Shown here one piece after another: positions 26,979 through 35,404 of a stretch of DNA of 64,000 nucleotides (its first letter is position 1; each line of letters starts with the position of its first letter). The notes under the pieces were generated by a model that was not told the DNA's origin, did not search any database, and worked only from the letters and a program-made list of their open reading frames with translations. A program made the position numbers and the translations under genes. Source of the DNA: Thiomicrorhabdus sp041583835 (GTDB taxonomy: Bacteria > Pseudomonadota > Gammaproteobacteria > Thiomicrospirales > Thiomicrospiraceae); NCBI RefSeq assembly GCF_041583835.1, contig NZ_JBFHFC010000006.1:86743-150742 (forward strand), read 5' to 3'.

Positions 26979-28049
26979 ATGACGCAGTATCAGACCGATG
27001 ATCTACGTATCAAAAACATTACAGAAGTCCGTCCTCCTTGCGAGTTGCATGAGCAATTCCCAATCACCGGAATGGCCGCACAGACGGTTTACGATACGCG
27101 TCAACAAATTCACAACATCCTTTCCGGTCGTGACGACCGTATGTTGGTCATTATCGGCCCTTGCTCCATCCATGATCCCGATGCAGCCAGAGAATATGCC
27201 GAAAAATTGAAAGCTGAAATCGCCAAACATAAAGAAGACTTGCTAATCGTTATGCGCGTCTACTTCGAAAAGCCTCGCACTACGGTCGGCTGGAAAGGGT
27301 TAATTAACGATCCGGGACTGAACGAATCTTTTGAAATCAACCGCGGCTTAGAATTGGCTCGCTCCTTACTGGTCGATATCAACGACATGGGCGTGCCTGC
27401 TGCAACTGAATTCCTTGATCTGATCTCTCCGCAATATATTGCCGATTTGATTGCATGGGGTGCGATCGGAGCGAGAACCACCGAAAGCCAGGGCCACCGT
27501 GAATTGGCATCCGGTCTATCCTGCCCGGTCGGTTTCAAGAACAGTACCGATGGCGGTTTCCAAATTGCAGTTGATGCAATTCGTGCAGCCAACAACCCGC
27601 ACATCTTTATGTCATTAACCAAAGCCGGCCATTCGGCGATCTTCGAAACCACCGGAAACCCGGACTGTCACGTTATCCTGCGTGGCGGTAACAGCGGACC
27701 TAACTACGATGAAGCTCATGTTAGCGAAGCGGTGAAAATGCTGAAAGCAGCCGGAGTTGAGGACAAGTTGATGGTGGATTGCAGCCACGCAAACAGTAGC
27801 AAACAACACGAACGTCAACTAGTTGTCGCCGAATCAATCGCTGAACAGCTCTCTAAAGGCTCATACAGCATCATGGGCGCCATGATCGAAAGCCACATTA
27901 TCGAAGGTCGACAAGATGTTAATCCCGGTCAGCCTTTAACTTACGGCCAAAGCATTACCGATGCATGTATCGGTTGGGAAGACAGCGAAAGAATTCTGGA
28001 TATCCTAGCCCAAGGCGTTCAAACTCGCCGCCAGTTCAAACAGAACTGA
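26979..28049 (+). CDS. aroG: 3-deoxy-D-arabino-heptulosonate 7-phosphate (DAHP) synthase
   Basis: First enzyme of the shikimate pathway: phosphoenolpyruvate plus erythrose 4-phosphate to DAHP. Type I-alpha class: N-terminal IKNITEVRPPCELHEQFP, IIGPCSIHDPDAA, MRVYFEKPRTTVGWKGLINDP split as in AroFGH, and HANSSKQHERQ with the metal His. Length 356. The ATG at 26979 has CAGGG seven bases upstream. Which amino acid inhibits it (Phe, Tyr or Trp) cannot be read with certainty, so the symbol is by family resemblance. Confidence 0.93.
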   Translation: MTQYQTDDLRIKNITEVRPPCELHEQFPITGMAAQTVYDTRQQIHNILSGRDDRMLVIIGPCSIHDPDAAREYAEKLKAEIAKHKEDLLIVMRVYFEKPRTTVGWKGLINDPGLNESFEINRGLELARSLLVDINDMGVPAATEFLDLISPQYIADLIAWGAIGARTTESQGHRELASGLSCPVGFKNSTDGGFQIAVDAIRAANNPHIFMSLTKAGHSAIFETTGNPDCHVILRGGNSGPNYDEAHVSEAVKMLKAAGVEDKLMVDCSHANSSKQHERQLVVAESIAEQLSKGSYSIMGAMIESHIIEGRQDVNPGQPLTYGQSITDACIGWEDSERILDILAQGVQTRRQFKQN

Positions 28050-28066
28050 TTCAAACCTCTATCGTT

Positions 28067-28105
28067 ACACAACCTGCATTCGGATCAACTCCGTACAGGT
28101 TGTGT
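28067..28105. terminator. Hairpin between aroG and thiL
   Basis: ACACAACCTG / CAGGTTGTGT enclosing a second stem CGGA/TCCG lies between convergent genes. It is stable but lacks a T run, so termination may be partial. Confidence 0.5.
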
Positions 28106-28142
28106 TAACGAACTAAAATCCTTTATCTACAGTCCATTCTCT

Positions 28143-29162
28143 TTAGAAGTGCTGATAACCTTGTGCCGAAAGCAACCGTTCAGCTTGTTCCGCCTGCATC
28201 TCATCCGAACTCGACGCCTTAATCTTCACCCCCGGATACTCCGTCACCCTACCGATCGACTGAACATTTAACCCCTCAGACGCACACTTTTCCGACAACT
28301 CAAGCCATTTCCGTTGACTGATCGTAAAACATAACTGGTAATCATCGCCCGCCGATAAGGGCAAGCTCCAATCGTCGGTTTTAGCAATCCACTCCTGCAC
28401 CGCCTCAGACATTGGCAACTGATCCAGGAAAATTTCAGCCCCCACCGGACTCCCTTTTTTAGCCGACGATCTTTCAAGTATGTGGCCCATATCGGCCAAT
28501 AAACCGTCCGAAACATCAATCGCTGCAGAGGCATAGTCTTTCAATAGCTGCCCCAACTCAAGCTGCGGACAAGGCCTATTTAAAGCGGTTAAGCTAGAGT
28601 CCAACATTCCTTTAGTGAACCAGGCCTGCTGAGTTTCGGAAAAAGTTTTAAGCGCCGCCTTCAGTCCTAATCCGGCATCTCCCAAGCACCCGGAAACACA
28701 GATCAAATCCCCCGGTGTCGCGCCGGAACGCAACAATGCGCGACCCTTTCCCACCCAACCGTGTGCCGTTACCGTTACCGTCAATGGACCTTTTGTAGTA
28801 TCTCCGCCGATGAGAGGAATTTGGTAAATCCGGCTTAATTCAGCCAACCCTTCCGAAAAATCTTTCAACCAATCATGATTGTTTTCAGGCAAAGTCAGCC
28901 CCAAAGAGAAGAAGCCGGGGCGTGCACCCATTGCGGCTAAATCACTCAGATTAACCGCCAACGCTTTCCAGGCAATGTCGTACGCAGAAGTATCGTGAGG
29001 GAAATGAACGCCGGCAACTAAAGTATCCGTTACCACCACAAGCTGATGGTTTTCGGGAGGCGTCAACACGGCGCCGTCATCCCCGATTCCGACTTCATCA
29101 TCCGCTAAAGACTGGCTTAACGGCAAAAAATAGTGATCAATTAAATTAAACTCTTCGGACAC
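28143..29162 (-). CDS. thiL: Thiamine-monophosphate kinase
   Basis: ThiL phosphorylates thiamine monophosphate to the active diphosphate. Motifs seen: GIGDDGAVLTPPENHQLVV near the N-terminus, VNLSDLAAMGARPGFF, GGDTTKGPLTVTVTAHGWV, and AAIDVSDGLLADMGHIL. Length 339. Start GTG at 29162 with AGGGGATAGG upstream. A strong terminator separates it from nusB, so in spite of the nusB-thiL order it may have its own promoter. Confidence 0.95.
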   Translation of the reverse strand: MSEEFNLIDHYFLPLSQSLADDEVGIGDDGAVLTPPENHQLVVVTDTLVAGVHFPHDTSAYDIAWKALAVNLSDLAAMGARPGFFSLGLTLPENNHDWLKDFSEGLAELSRIYQIPLIGGDTTKGPLTVTVTAHGWVGKGRALLRSGATPGDLICVSGCLGDAGLGLKAALKTFSETQQAWFTKGMLDSSLTALNRPCPQLELGQLLKDYASAAIDVSDGLLADMGHILERSSAKKGSPVGAEIFLDQLPMSEAVQEWIAKTDDWSLPLSAGDDYQLCFTISQRKWLELSEKCASEGLNVQSIGRVTEYPGVKIKASSSDEMQAEQAERLLSAQGYQHF

Positions 29163-29179
29163 GTCCTATCCCCTATTAC

Positions 29180-29216
29180 AAAAAAAGCCTCGCAAGCATA
29201 ACCTGCGGGGCTTTCT
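29180..29216 (-). terminator. Terminator after nusB
   Basis: AAAGCCTCGCA / TGCGGGGCTTT with a 9-base loop, ending in seven T on the minus strand. It closes the rib-nusB transcript just before the thiL start. Confidence 0.85.
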
Positions 29217-29244
29217 TTATAAGACACACATGACACAATCTCAA

Positions 29245-29730
29245 TTAAGATGCATTTACTTCCATACTTCTTAACTGCTGTGCAACCTTATCCAAAATAC
29301 CGTTGACGTATTTATGACTGTCTTCGGCACCAAAACGCTTAGCCAACTCAACACACTCATTGATGATGACTTTATAAGGAATTTCCGGCTTAGCCTGCAA
29401 CTCGTAAACACCCATGCGCATAATGGTTTTCTCGACCGGATCGATCATGGAAACCGAACGATCTAACAAAGCGCCGTATACCTCATCCAATTCAACCGCC
29501 TTTGAAGAAACCTCGCTCAACAACTCGTTGAACAACGTCGCATCCACGCCCGTCAACAAGCCGTCTTCACTAAACTGCTTAGCGATAACAAAAGGCTCGT
29601 CTGCATTCATTTGCCACTGGTATAGCGCCTGCAAGGCAACTCGTCGCGTTTCGGTACGCTGTGAAACCTGCGGTTCGTCCTCTTGGACTTCTTCACCCTT
29701 ACCGGGCTGTACTTGATTCAAATCTCTCAT
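29245..29730 (-). CDS. nusB: Transcription antitermination factor NusB
   Basis: NusB with S10 binds boxA RNA in antitermination of rRNA operons. The all-helical fold shows RRVALQALYQWQMN at the start, IMRMGVYELQAKPEIPYKVIINECVELAKRFG and HKYVNGILDKVAQQL at the end, both as in the family. Length 161 with an N-terminal acidic extension of about 25 residues (VQPGKGEEVQEDEPQ). It follows ribH by 14 bases as in most gammaproteobacteria. Confidence 0.95.
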   Translation of the reverse strand: MRDLNQVQPGKGEEVQEDEPQVSQRTETRRVALQALYQWQMNADEPFVIAKQFSEDGLLTGVDATLFNELLSEVSSKAVELDEVYGALLDRSVSMIDPVEKTIMRMGVYELQAKPEIPYKVIINECVELAKRFGAEDSHKYVNGILDKVAQQLRSMEVNAS

Positions 29731-29744
29731 TCAGTGGACTACTT

Positions 29745-30206
29745 TTATAATTGTTTTAAAACGTTAACCATCTCAATCGCTGCCAAGGTGCACTCTTCAC
29801 CCTTGTTCCCCGCTTTGGTTCCCGCGCGCTCGATTGCCTGTTCGATACTGTCGACGGTCAATACACCGAATGAAACCGGAATACCGCTACTCAACTGAAC
29901 CTGACCAAGTCCTTTTACACACTCGCCGGCAACATAATCAAAATGAGGCGTACCGCCACGAATGACCGCACCTAATGCAACAATTGCATCATACTTGCCG
30001 GAATTCGCCATCTTTTGCGCTACCAATGGAATCTCAAACGCACCCGGAACCATTACTTTTTCGATATTCGCTTCATCACCACCGTGACGAACGATGGTAT
30101 CGACCGCGCCTTCCACCAAGTGGTCAACGATAAAACTGTTAAAGCGGCCAACGACTAAGCCAATTTTCATATCTGCTGCAGTTAAGTTTCCAACGATTGT
30201 TTTCAT
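29745..30206 (-). CDS. ribH: 6,7-dimethyl-8-ribityllumazine synthase
   Basis: RibH joins the dihydroxybutanone phosphate and ribityl uracil intermediates into lumazine, the direct precursor of riboflavin. Motifs seen: VGRFNSFIVDHLVEGAVDTI, VPGAFEIPLVAQKMA, ALGAVIRGGTPHFDYV and the C-terminal R-A-G-T-K-A-G-N-K-G. Length 153, normal. It lies between ribBX and nusB on the same strand and probably shares their transcript. Confidence 0.97.
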   Translation of the reverse strand: MKTIVGNLTAADMKIGLVVGRFNSFIVDHLVEGAVDTIVRHGGDEANIEKVMVPGAFEIPLVAQKMANSGKYDAIVALGAVIRGGTPHFDYVAGECVKGLGQVQLSSGIPVSFGVLTVDSIEQAIERAGTKAGNKGEECTLAAIEMVNVLKQL

Positions 30207-30303
30207 TTATACATCTCTTAATTAAATTCACACCGAATGTTATGCGGTATTTTGCCATACTTGCCGGCAAATAGAAAAATTTCAATCCCATTAAACCGTT
30301 AGG

Positions 30304-31428
30304 TTACTTGTCTTCACCCAATTTCGGCAACACTTCGCTGATTTCCAATCCAAAGCCGCTCAGTGCGTTCATCTTCCACGCCGAACCGATCACCTTAAGT
30401 TTGGTAATATTCAAATCGGCAATGATCTGAGCCCCCAGACCATAAGTCTTGGTGTCGTCTTCGACAATTCGCTCCGGAGATTTAATGCCTAAATCACGCA
30501 TTTGGAATTGCTGAATCTTATCAAGTAATTCGGCCGCCTCTTCATGTTTACGCAATACCACGATTGCACCACTGCCTTCTTGAACGATCTGTTGCATCGC
30601 TTTCTGCAACGACCAACCGCATTCACCACGAGTCGATCCGAAAACGTCACACAAGGTATCAAGCATATGAACACGAACCGCCGTCGGCTGTTCCGGATTC
30701 AACTGGCCGTACACCAAAGCGAAATGCGCTTTATGCTCGACCACATCCTGATAACCGATCAATTTGAATTCGCCGAACTCCGTCGGTAACTTGCACTCGG
30801 AAACACGTTCAATGGTCTTCTCGTTTTGCAGGCGATACTGAATCAAATCGGCAATCGTACCGATTTTTAAGCCGTGTTCTTGGGCATAGGCCTCTAAATC
30901 ATCTCGACGCGCCATAGAGCCGTCTTCATTCATAATCTCGACGATCACCGAAGCCGGTTCGAAACCGGCCAAACGTGCCAAATCACAGCCCGCTTCGGTA
31001 TGCCCGGCACGCGTTAAAACGCCACCAGGTTGGGCCATCAACGGAAAAATGTGTCCGGGCGTGACAATATCAGCCGGACCGGCTTCTTTGGCCACCGCAG
31101 TACGCACCGTCACCGCACGATCGGCGGCGGAAATACCGGTCGTTACCCCTTCGGCCGCTTCGATCGAAACCGTAAAATTGGTGCCGTGAGGATCTTTGTT
31201 ATCGCGAACCATAAGCGGCAAATGCAACTGATTACAGCGCTCGCGCGTCATCGTCAGACAAATCAGGCCGCGACCGTAGCGTGCCATGAAATTGATGTCT
31301 TCCGCCGTCACCGTACTCGCTGGAACCAATAGGTCACCTTCGTTCTCACGGTCTTCATCATCCATCAGAATGACCATCTTGCCTTGCTTGTAATCTTCAA
31401 TCAGTTCTTCAATCGTATTTAACTGCAT
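30304..31428 (-). CDS. ribBX: 3,4-dihydroxy-2-butanone 4-phosphate synthase fused to degenerate GTP cyclohydrolase II domain (RibBX)
   Basis: The N-terminal half (about 1-200) is an intact RibB domain making dihydroxybutanone phosphate from ribulose 5-phosphate: DDEDRENEGDL, HGTNFTVSI, GGVLTRAGHTEAGCDLARLA. The C-terminal half has the RibA fold but lacks its chemistry. Where RibA has zinc cysteines, the sequence reads HMLDTLCDVFGSTRGECG, with only one of three aligned; the EGRGIGL loop is replaced by KHEEAAELL. This RibBX form is known from many Proteobacteria, and a separate RibA must then exist. The 374-residue length fits. It ends the rib cluster before ribH. Confidence 0.92.
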   Translation of the reverse strand: MQLNTIEELIEDYKQGKMVILMDDEDRENEGDLLVPASTVTAEDINFMARYGRGLICLTMTRERCNQLHLPLMVRDNKDPHGTNFTVSIEAAEGVTTGISAADRAVTVRTAVAKEAGPADIVTPGHIFPLMAQPGGVLTRAGHTEAGCDLARLAGFEPASVIVEIMNEDGSMARRDDLEAYAQEHGLKIGTIADLIQYRLQNEKTIERVSECKLPTEFGEFKLIGYQDVVEHKAHFALVYGQLNPEQPTAVRVHMLDTLCDVFGSTRGECGWSLQKAMQQIVQEGSGAIVVLRKHEEAAELLDKIQQFQMRDLGIKSPERIVEDDTKTYGLGAQIIADLNITKLKVIGSAWKMNALSGFGLEISEVLPKLGEDK

Positions 31429-31430
31429 GC

Positions 31431-32081
31431 TTACTTATATCCATTTTCCGCCAAAAATTCCGGCGTGATTTTCGATGTCGATTCCGCTTGCGGAGCCGAT
31501 AACATTCGCTCCAAATAACGCGCCAATAAATCCACTTCCAAATTGACTTGGGTACCCGGCTTAAAATACTTAATCGTCGTTTCCTGACGAGTGTGCGGAA
31601 CGATATTGACGCCGAACACACAACCATCCACCTGATTAACCGTCAAACTAATACCGTTGATACAGATGGAACCCTTGCCTGCAATATATTTACAGAGTTC
31701 GATCGGCGCTTCTACTTCATAACGCCAAGAACGCGCATCCTGAGAAATCGTTTTCACAATACCCACGCCATCCACATGACCGCTAACCAAATGTCCCCCC
31801 AGACGATCCTGAAGTCGTAACGCCTTCTCCAGATTCACCGGTGTACCTACCTGCCACTCTCCAGCCGTAGTCACACTTAACGTCTCACCCGACACATCCG
31901 CCACATAAGCCTGCTTCCCAAGCTCGATCGCCGTTAGACAAATACCGTTGGCAGCGATACTATCGCCAATTTGCACATCAGCCATATCAAGCTTACCGGT
32001 ATGGATCGTGACACGCCAATCACCTTGGCGCGGCTCGATCTTTTCAATAAAACCTTCCGCCTGGATAATTCCCGTAAACAT
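31431..32081 (-). CDS. ribE: Riboflavin synthase, alpha subunit
   Basis: Dismutates two lumazines to riboflavin plus ribityl uracil. It shows the internal duplication of the family: repeat one starts MFTGIIQAEGFIEKI and has GDSIAANGICLTA, repeat two has GGHLVSGHVDGVG and GSICINGISLTVNQV. Length 216. Only 2 bases separate its end from the ribBX start, so the two are co-translated; it is 33 bases after ribD. Also named ribC in some genomes. Confidence 0.96.
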   Translation of the reverse strand: MFTGIIQAEGFIEKIEPRQGDWRVTIHTGKLDMADVQIGDSIAANGICLTAIELGKQAYVADVSGETLSVTTAGEWQVGTPVNLEKALRLQDRLGGHLVSGHVDGVGIVKTISQDARSWRYEVEAPIELCKYIAGKGSICINGISLTVNQVDGCVFGVNIVPHTRQETTIKYFKPGTQVNLEVDLLARYLERMLSAPQAESTSKITPEFLAENGYK

Positions 32082-32114
32082 TCGTTACCTCATCCCTTAA
32101 GCTCAATTCGCTTC

Positions 32115-33260
32115 CTAATTCGATTTCGGAGTTAAAACCAGATGAACATCCTCACCTAGTCGATCCATGGATTCAAGCTGATAAGTCAGCTTATCCTGCA
32201 TCGTCTCCAATTCCGGCAAAACAAACATCGGCTTAGCCTGATGCCCCATCAAAACCGGCGCGATAAAACAATGTAATTCGTCAACCATTCCCGACCGCAT
32301 GAAAGCCCCGGCGACAATCGCACCGGATTCCACCATGACTTCACGGATCTCTTCCTCTTGAGCCAAATAGTCCAATACCGATCCGATATCTAAACGATCT
32401 TCCTCGGACGCCACTGCGACTAACTCAAAACCGGCACCAATCAAAGTTTCAACCAAGGCGGGATCGCGTTCAACCGTCTCTTTCGAGGTCATTAAAATAA
32501 TACGCCCGGGTACGGAACGCATCTTTGCATCAAGCGGCATGCTCAAGTTAGGGTCCAATACCACACGCAAAGGCTGGCAGGAATCCTCATCCAAATTCAA
32601 CTCTGCCAACAGTTCTTCCGGTAACCGTACATTCATACTTGGATCATCCGCCAATACGGTGCCAATCCCCGTTACCATCGCGCCGCTTCGAGCCCGCAAC
32701 TTATGCACTTCCAAACGAGCTTCAGACCCCGTAATCCACTGGCTTTCACCATTTGCCATCGCCGTCCGTCCGTCAAGACTACTGGCCATCTTCAATCTAA
32801 CAAAAGGACGCTGCTTTTCCATCATTTGAATAAACCCCGGATTTAATTCTCTCGCCTGATCGGATAACAATCCAACTTCAACGACAATACCCGCTTGCTG
32901 CATCCGTTCAATACCCGAACCAGCTACCAGCGGATTAGGATCACGCATGGCCACCACAACCCGCTTTACGCCGGCCTCAATCAAACCGTCCGCACACGGC
33001 GGCGTACGTCCGTGATGGGAACAAGGCTCCAATGTCACATAAGCGGTTGCTTCGCGTGCCGACTCACCGGCTTCGGCCAAAGCGACCCTTTCGGCATGCG
33101 GCAAGCCCGCTTTACGATGCCATCCTTGACCGACGATTCGTTCATCCTTGACCAGCACACACCCGACAGCCGGATTCGGCTTGGTCGAATAGAGACCTTT
33201 TCTGGCCAACTCGATCGCCAGTTGCATATAGGCTTCGTCGACCGCTGAAAAACGTTGCAT
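32115..33260 (-). CDS. ribD: Bifunctional pyrimidine deaminase/reductase RibD
   Basis: Deaminates then reduces the pyrimidine intermediate of riboflavin synthesis. N-terminal deaminase: zinc motif HAERVALAEAGESA and PCSHHGRTPPC with TLEPC before it. The C-terminal reductase domain begins about residue 145 (FVRLKMASSLDGRTAMANGE). Length 381. The ATG overlaps the nrdR stop at 33260. It is the second gene of the nrdR-ribD-ribE-ribBX-ribH-nusB series. I see no FMN riboswitch upstream. Confidence 0.96.
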   Translation of the reverse strand: MQRFSAVDEAYMQLAIELARKGLYSTKPNPAVGCVLVKDERIVGQGWHRKAGLPHAERVALAEAGESAREATAYVTLEPCSHHGRTPPCADGLIEAGVKRVVVAMRDPNPLVAGSGIERMQQAGIVVEVGLLSDQARELNPGFIQMMEKQRPFVRLKMASSLDGRTAMANGESQWITGSEARLEVHKLRARSGAMVTGIGTVLADDPSMNVRLPEELLAELNLDEDSCQPLRVVLDPNLSMPLDAKMRSVPGRIILMTSKETVERDPALVETLIGAGFELVAVASEEDRLDIGSVLDYLAQEEEIREVMVESGAIVAGAFMRSGMVDELHCFIAPVLMGHQAKPMFVLPELETMQDKLTYQLESMDRLGEDVHLVLTPKSN

Positions 33261-33742
33261 TACGACTGACCGTTATCCGTCTTGGCGGTTGTTGCGTGCA
33301 CCAACTTCTCAATCTCTTCCCTAAAAGCGTTCACATCCTGGAAAGATCGGTAAACCGAGGCAAAACGCACATAAGCGACCTGATCTAATTCTCTTAAAGA
33401 CTCCATCACCCACTCTCCAAGCTGAGAAGAAGGAATTTCTCGCACCCCTTCGGACATCAAACGCTTAGTCATTTGACCAATAATTTGATCAATGGCATCA
33501 CTCTCTACCGGGCGCTTTTCCAAAGCCTTAATCAAACCACGGCGGATTTTTTCCTCGTCGAAACGCTCGCGGTTGCCATCGCTTTTAACCACTCTAGGCA
33601 ATGAAAGCTCGGCTGATTCGTAAGTGGTAAAACGCTCTCCGCACTGTAGACACTCTCTGCGGCGACGTACTTGAACTCCCTCGGTTGCGAGGCGAGAATC
33701 CACGACTTTTGTATCTGGCGCATTACAAAACGGACAATGCAT
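33260..33742 (-). CDS. nrdR: Transcriptional repressor NrdR
   Basis: NrdR represses ribonucleotide reductase genes in response to dATP/ATP. It has the N-terminal zinc ribbon (MHCPFC...VRRRRECLQCGERFTT) and an ATP-cone (VVKSDGNRERFDEEKIRRGLIKALEKR). Length 160. It is upstream of ribD and downstream of glyA, the standard gammaproteobacterial order glyA-nrdR-ribD, but a strong terminator after glyA separates it. The target nrd genes are outside the window. Confidence 0.97.
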   Translation of the reverse strand: MHCPFCNAPDTKVVDSRLATEGVQVRRRRECLQCGERFTTYESAELSLPRVVKSDGNRERFDEEKIRRGLIKALEKRPVESDAIDQIIGQMTKRLMSEGVREIPSSQLGEWVMESLRELDQVAYVRFASVYRSFQDVNAFREEIEKLVHATTAKTDNGQS

Positions 33743-33863
33743 ACCTTATTTACTCCATGGACAATGATTTAATTTGATAATCTCTTTTATAAAAACCCAA
33801 GTCAAATCCAAGATTTTTATAAAAACGAATATCAATAATTCGAGAAACTCTTTTGTAGATGCT

Positions 33864-33891
33864 AAAAAACCACCGAACCCGGTGGTTTTTT
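33864..33891. terminator. Terminator after glyA
   Basis: AAAAAACCACCG / CGGTGGTTTTTT with a 4-base loop, symmetrical and followed by T on both strands. It ends glyA and protects nrdR, about 120 bases upstream of which no other terminator is seen. Confidence 0.92.
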
Positions 33892-33922
33892 AGAACTTGA
33901 ATTCAGTTCGTAAAAACTGAAA

Positions 33923-35194
33923 TTACTTGTAAACCGGTTTCGCTTCGCACAAAGCGGACACTTTAGCACGAACATCGGCAATGACCGCTTCGTCCCAAGT
34001 CTCGTTTGCCTGGTCGCACGCATCGATAACGTCGCACATCCAAGTGGCTAGATTTGTACAATCTTCTTCGGTGAAACCACGCGTAGTCGCTGCCGCCGTA
34101 CCCACACGAATACCGGAAGTAACAAATGGAGACATTGGATCGTTCGGTACCGAGTTTTTATTGATCGTGATATGCGCGCTATCCAAAGCCGCATCTACCA
34201 ACTTACCGGTTAAACCTTTCTCGATCAGACTGACCAAGAACAAATGGTTTTCGGTTCCGCCGGAAACCACATCACAACCACGCTTCATGAATACTTCCGC
34301 CATTGCTTTCGCGTTTTTAACGACATTTTGGCAATACGTTTTCCACTCAGGTTCCAAACACTCTTTGAAAGCCACCGCTTTTGCCGCCATGACGTGGACC
34401 AAAGGACCACCCTGACCGCCCGGGAAAATCGCCGAATTCAATTTCTTTTCCAAATCCGGGTTGGATTTAGCCAAGATCAAACCACCGCGAGGACCGCGAA
34501 GTGTTTTGTGAGTCGTCGTCGTCACAACATCCGCGAACGGAACAGGGTTAGGATATAAACCACCGGCGACCAAACCGGCTACGTGAGCCATATCGACAAA
34601 CAAATAAGCACCAACCGAATCCGCGATGTCGCGGAAACGCTGCCAATCAATCACTTGAGAGTAAGCGGAGAAACCGGCGATGATCATCTTCGGCTTATGT
34701 TCGTTCGCCAATGCCTGAACTTCGTCGTAATCGATCTTACCGGTCACGGAATCGATACCGTACTGAACCGCGTTATAAATCTTACCCGAGAAGCTGACGT
34801 GAGAACCGTGAGTCAAGTGACCGCCGTGCGCCAAGCTCATACCTAAAACCGTATCGCCCGGCTCGACCAAAGCCATATAAACCGCTGCGTTTGCCTGTGA
34901 ACCGGAATGCGGCTGAACGTTTGCGTAATCCGCACCAAACAGCTCTTTAGCACGGTCGATTGCCGCTTGCTCTACAATATCCGCAAACTCACAACCACCG
35001 TAGTAGCGCTTACCTGGATAACCTTCCGCATACTTATTCGTGAAGCATGAGCCCTGTGCTTCCATCACTCGCGGACTGGTGTAGTTTTCAGAAGCAATTA
35101 ATTCGATATGAGATTCTTGTCGTTTCTCTTCGTTTTTGATGGCATCTGCAATCAAATCATCGTAACCGGCAATGGTCATAGATTTTGTGAACAT
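33923..35194 (-). CDS. glyA: Serine hydroxymethyltransferase
   Basis: GlyA converts serine and tetrahydrofolate to glycine and methylene-tetrahydrofolate, the main one-carbon source. PLP-binding motif VTTTTHKTLRGPRGG, with the Lys bound to PLP, follows DMAHVAGLVAGG. IELIASENYTSPRVMEAQGS is the conserved N-terminal stretch. The ATG at 35194 has GGAG nine bases upstream; the longer reading adds 12 residues. About 423 residues. A 210-base region to ettA holds divergent promoters; I saw no glycine riboswitch. Confidence 0.97.
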   Translation of the reverse strand: MFTKSMTIAGYDDLIADAIKNEEKRQESHIELIASENYTSPRVMEAQGSCFTNKYAEGYPGKRYYGGCEFADIVEQAAIDRAKELFGADYANVQPHSGSQANAAVYMALVEPGDTVLGMSLAHGGHLTHGSHVSFSGKIYNAVQYGIDSVTGKIDYDEVQALANEHKPKMIIAGFSAYSQVIDWQRFRDIADSVGAYLFVDMAHVAGLVAGGLYPNPVPFADVVTTTTHKTLRGPRGGLILAKSNPDLEKKLNSAIFPGGQGGPLVHVMAAKAVAFKECLEPEWKTYCQNVVKNAKAMAEVFMKRGCDVVSGGTENHLFLVSLIEKGLTGKLVDAALDSAHITINKNSVPNDPMSPFVTSGIRVGTAAATTRGFTEEDCTNLATWMCDVIDACDQANETWDEAVIADVRAKVSALCEAKPVYK

Positions 35195-35404
35195 GAAAAG
35201 GTTCTCCGTCTCAAGTTTTAGTTTGTTCAAAGAGAGGAATTTTACCCGTTTTCAACCCAAATAACCACGACAATCCATAGATTTACAATTCTTATCCATT
35301 CTAACAACGGTTTATCTTTATAAACGCCTGCTTTTTCGGTAAAGTTGCATGCATTATTAATTGTATTTTTAAAGTTAAATCAGAAATTTTTAGGAAACTG
35401 CTAA

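Noticed and set aside
30207..30303. Possible FMN riboswitch between ribBX and ribH, or upstream of ribD
   Set aside because: The spacer is only about 97 bases and I saw no conserved RFN stems; ribD overlaps nrdR, leaving no room upstream.
33981..34415. Plus-strand open frame of 144 codons inside glyA
   Set aside because: Antisense shadow of the conserved glyA coding sequence; composition follows from the glyA codons.
35195..35404. Possible glycine riboswitch upstream of glyA
   Set aside because: The AT-rich region has no recognisable glycine aptamer core; only divergent promoter space is likely.
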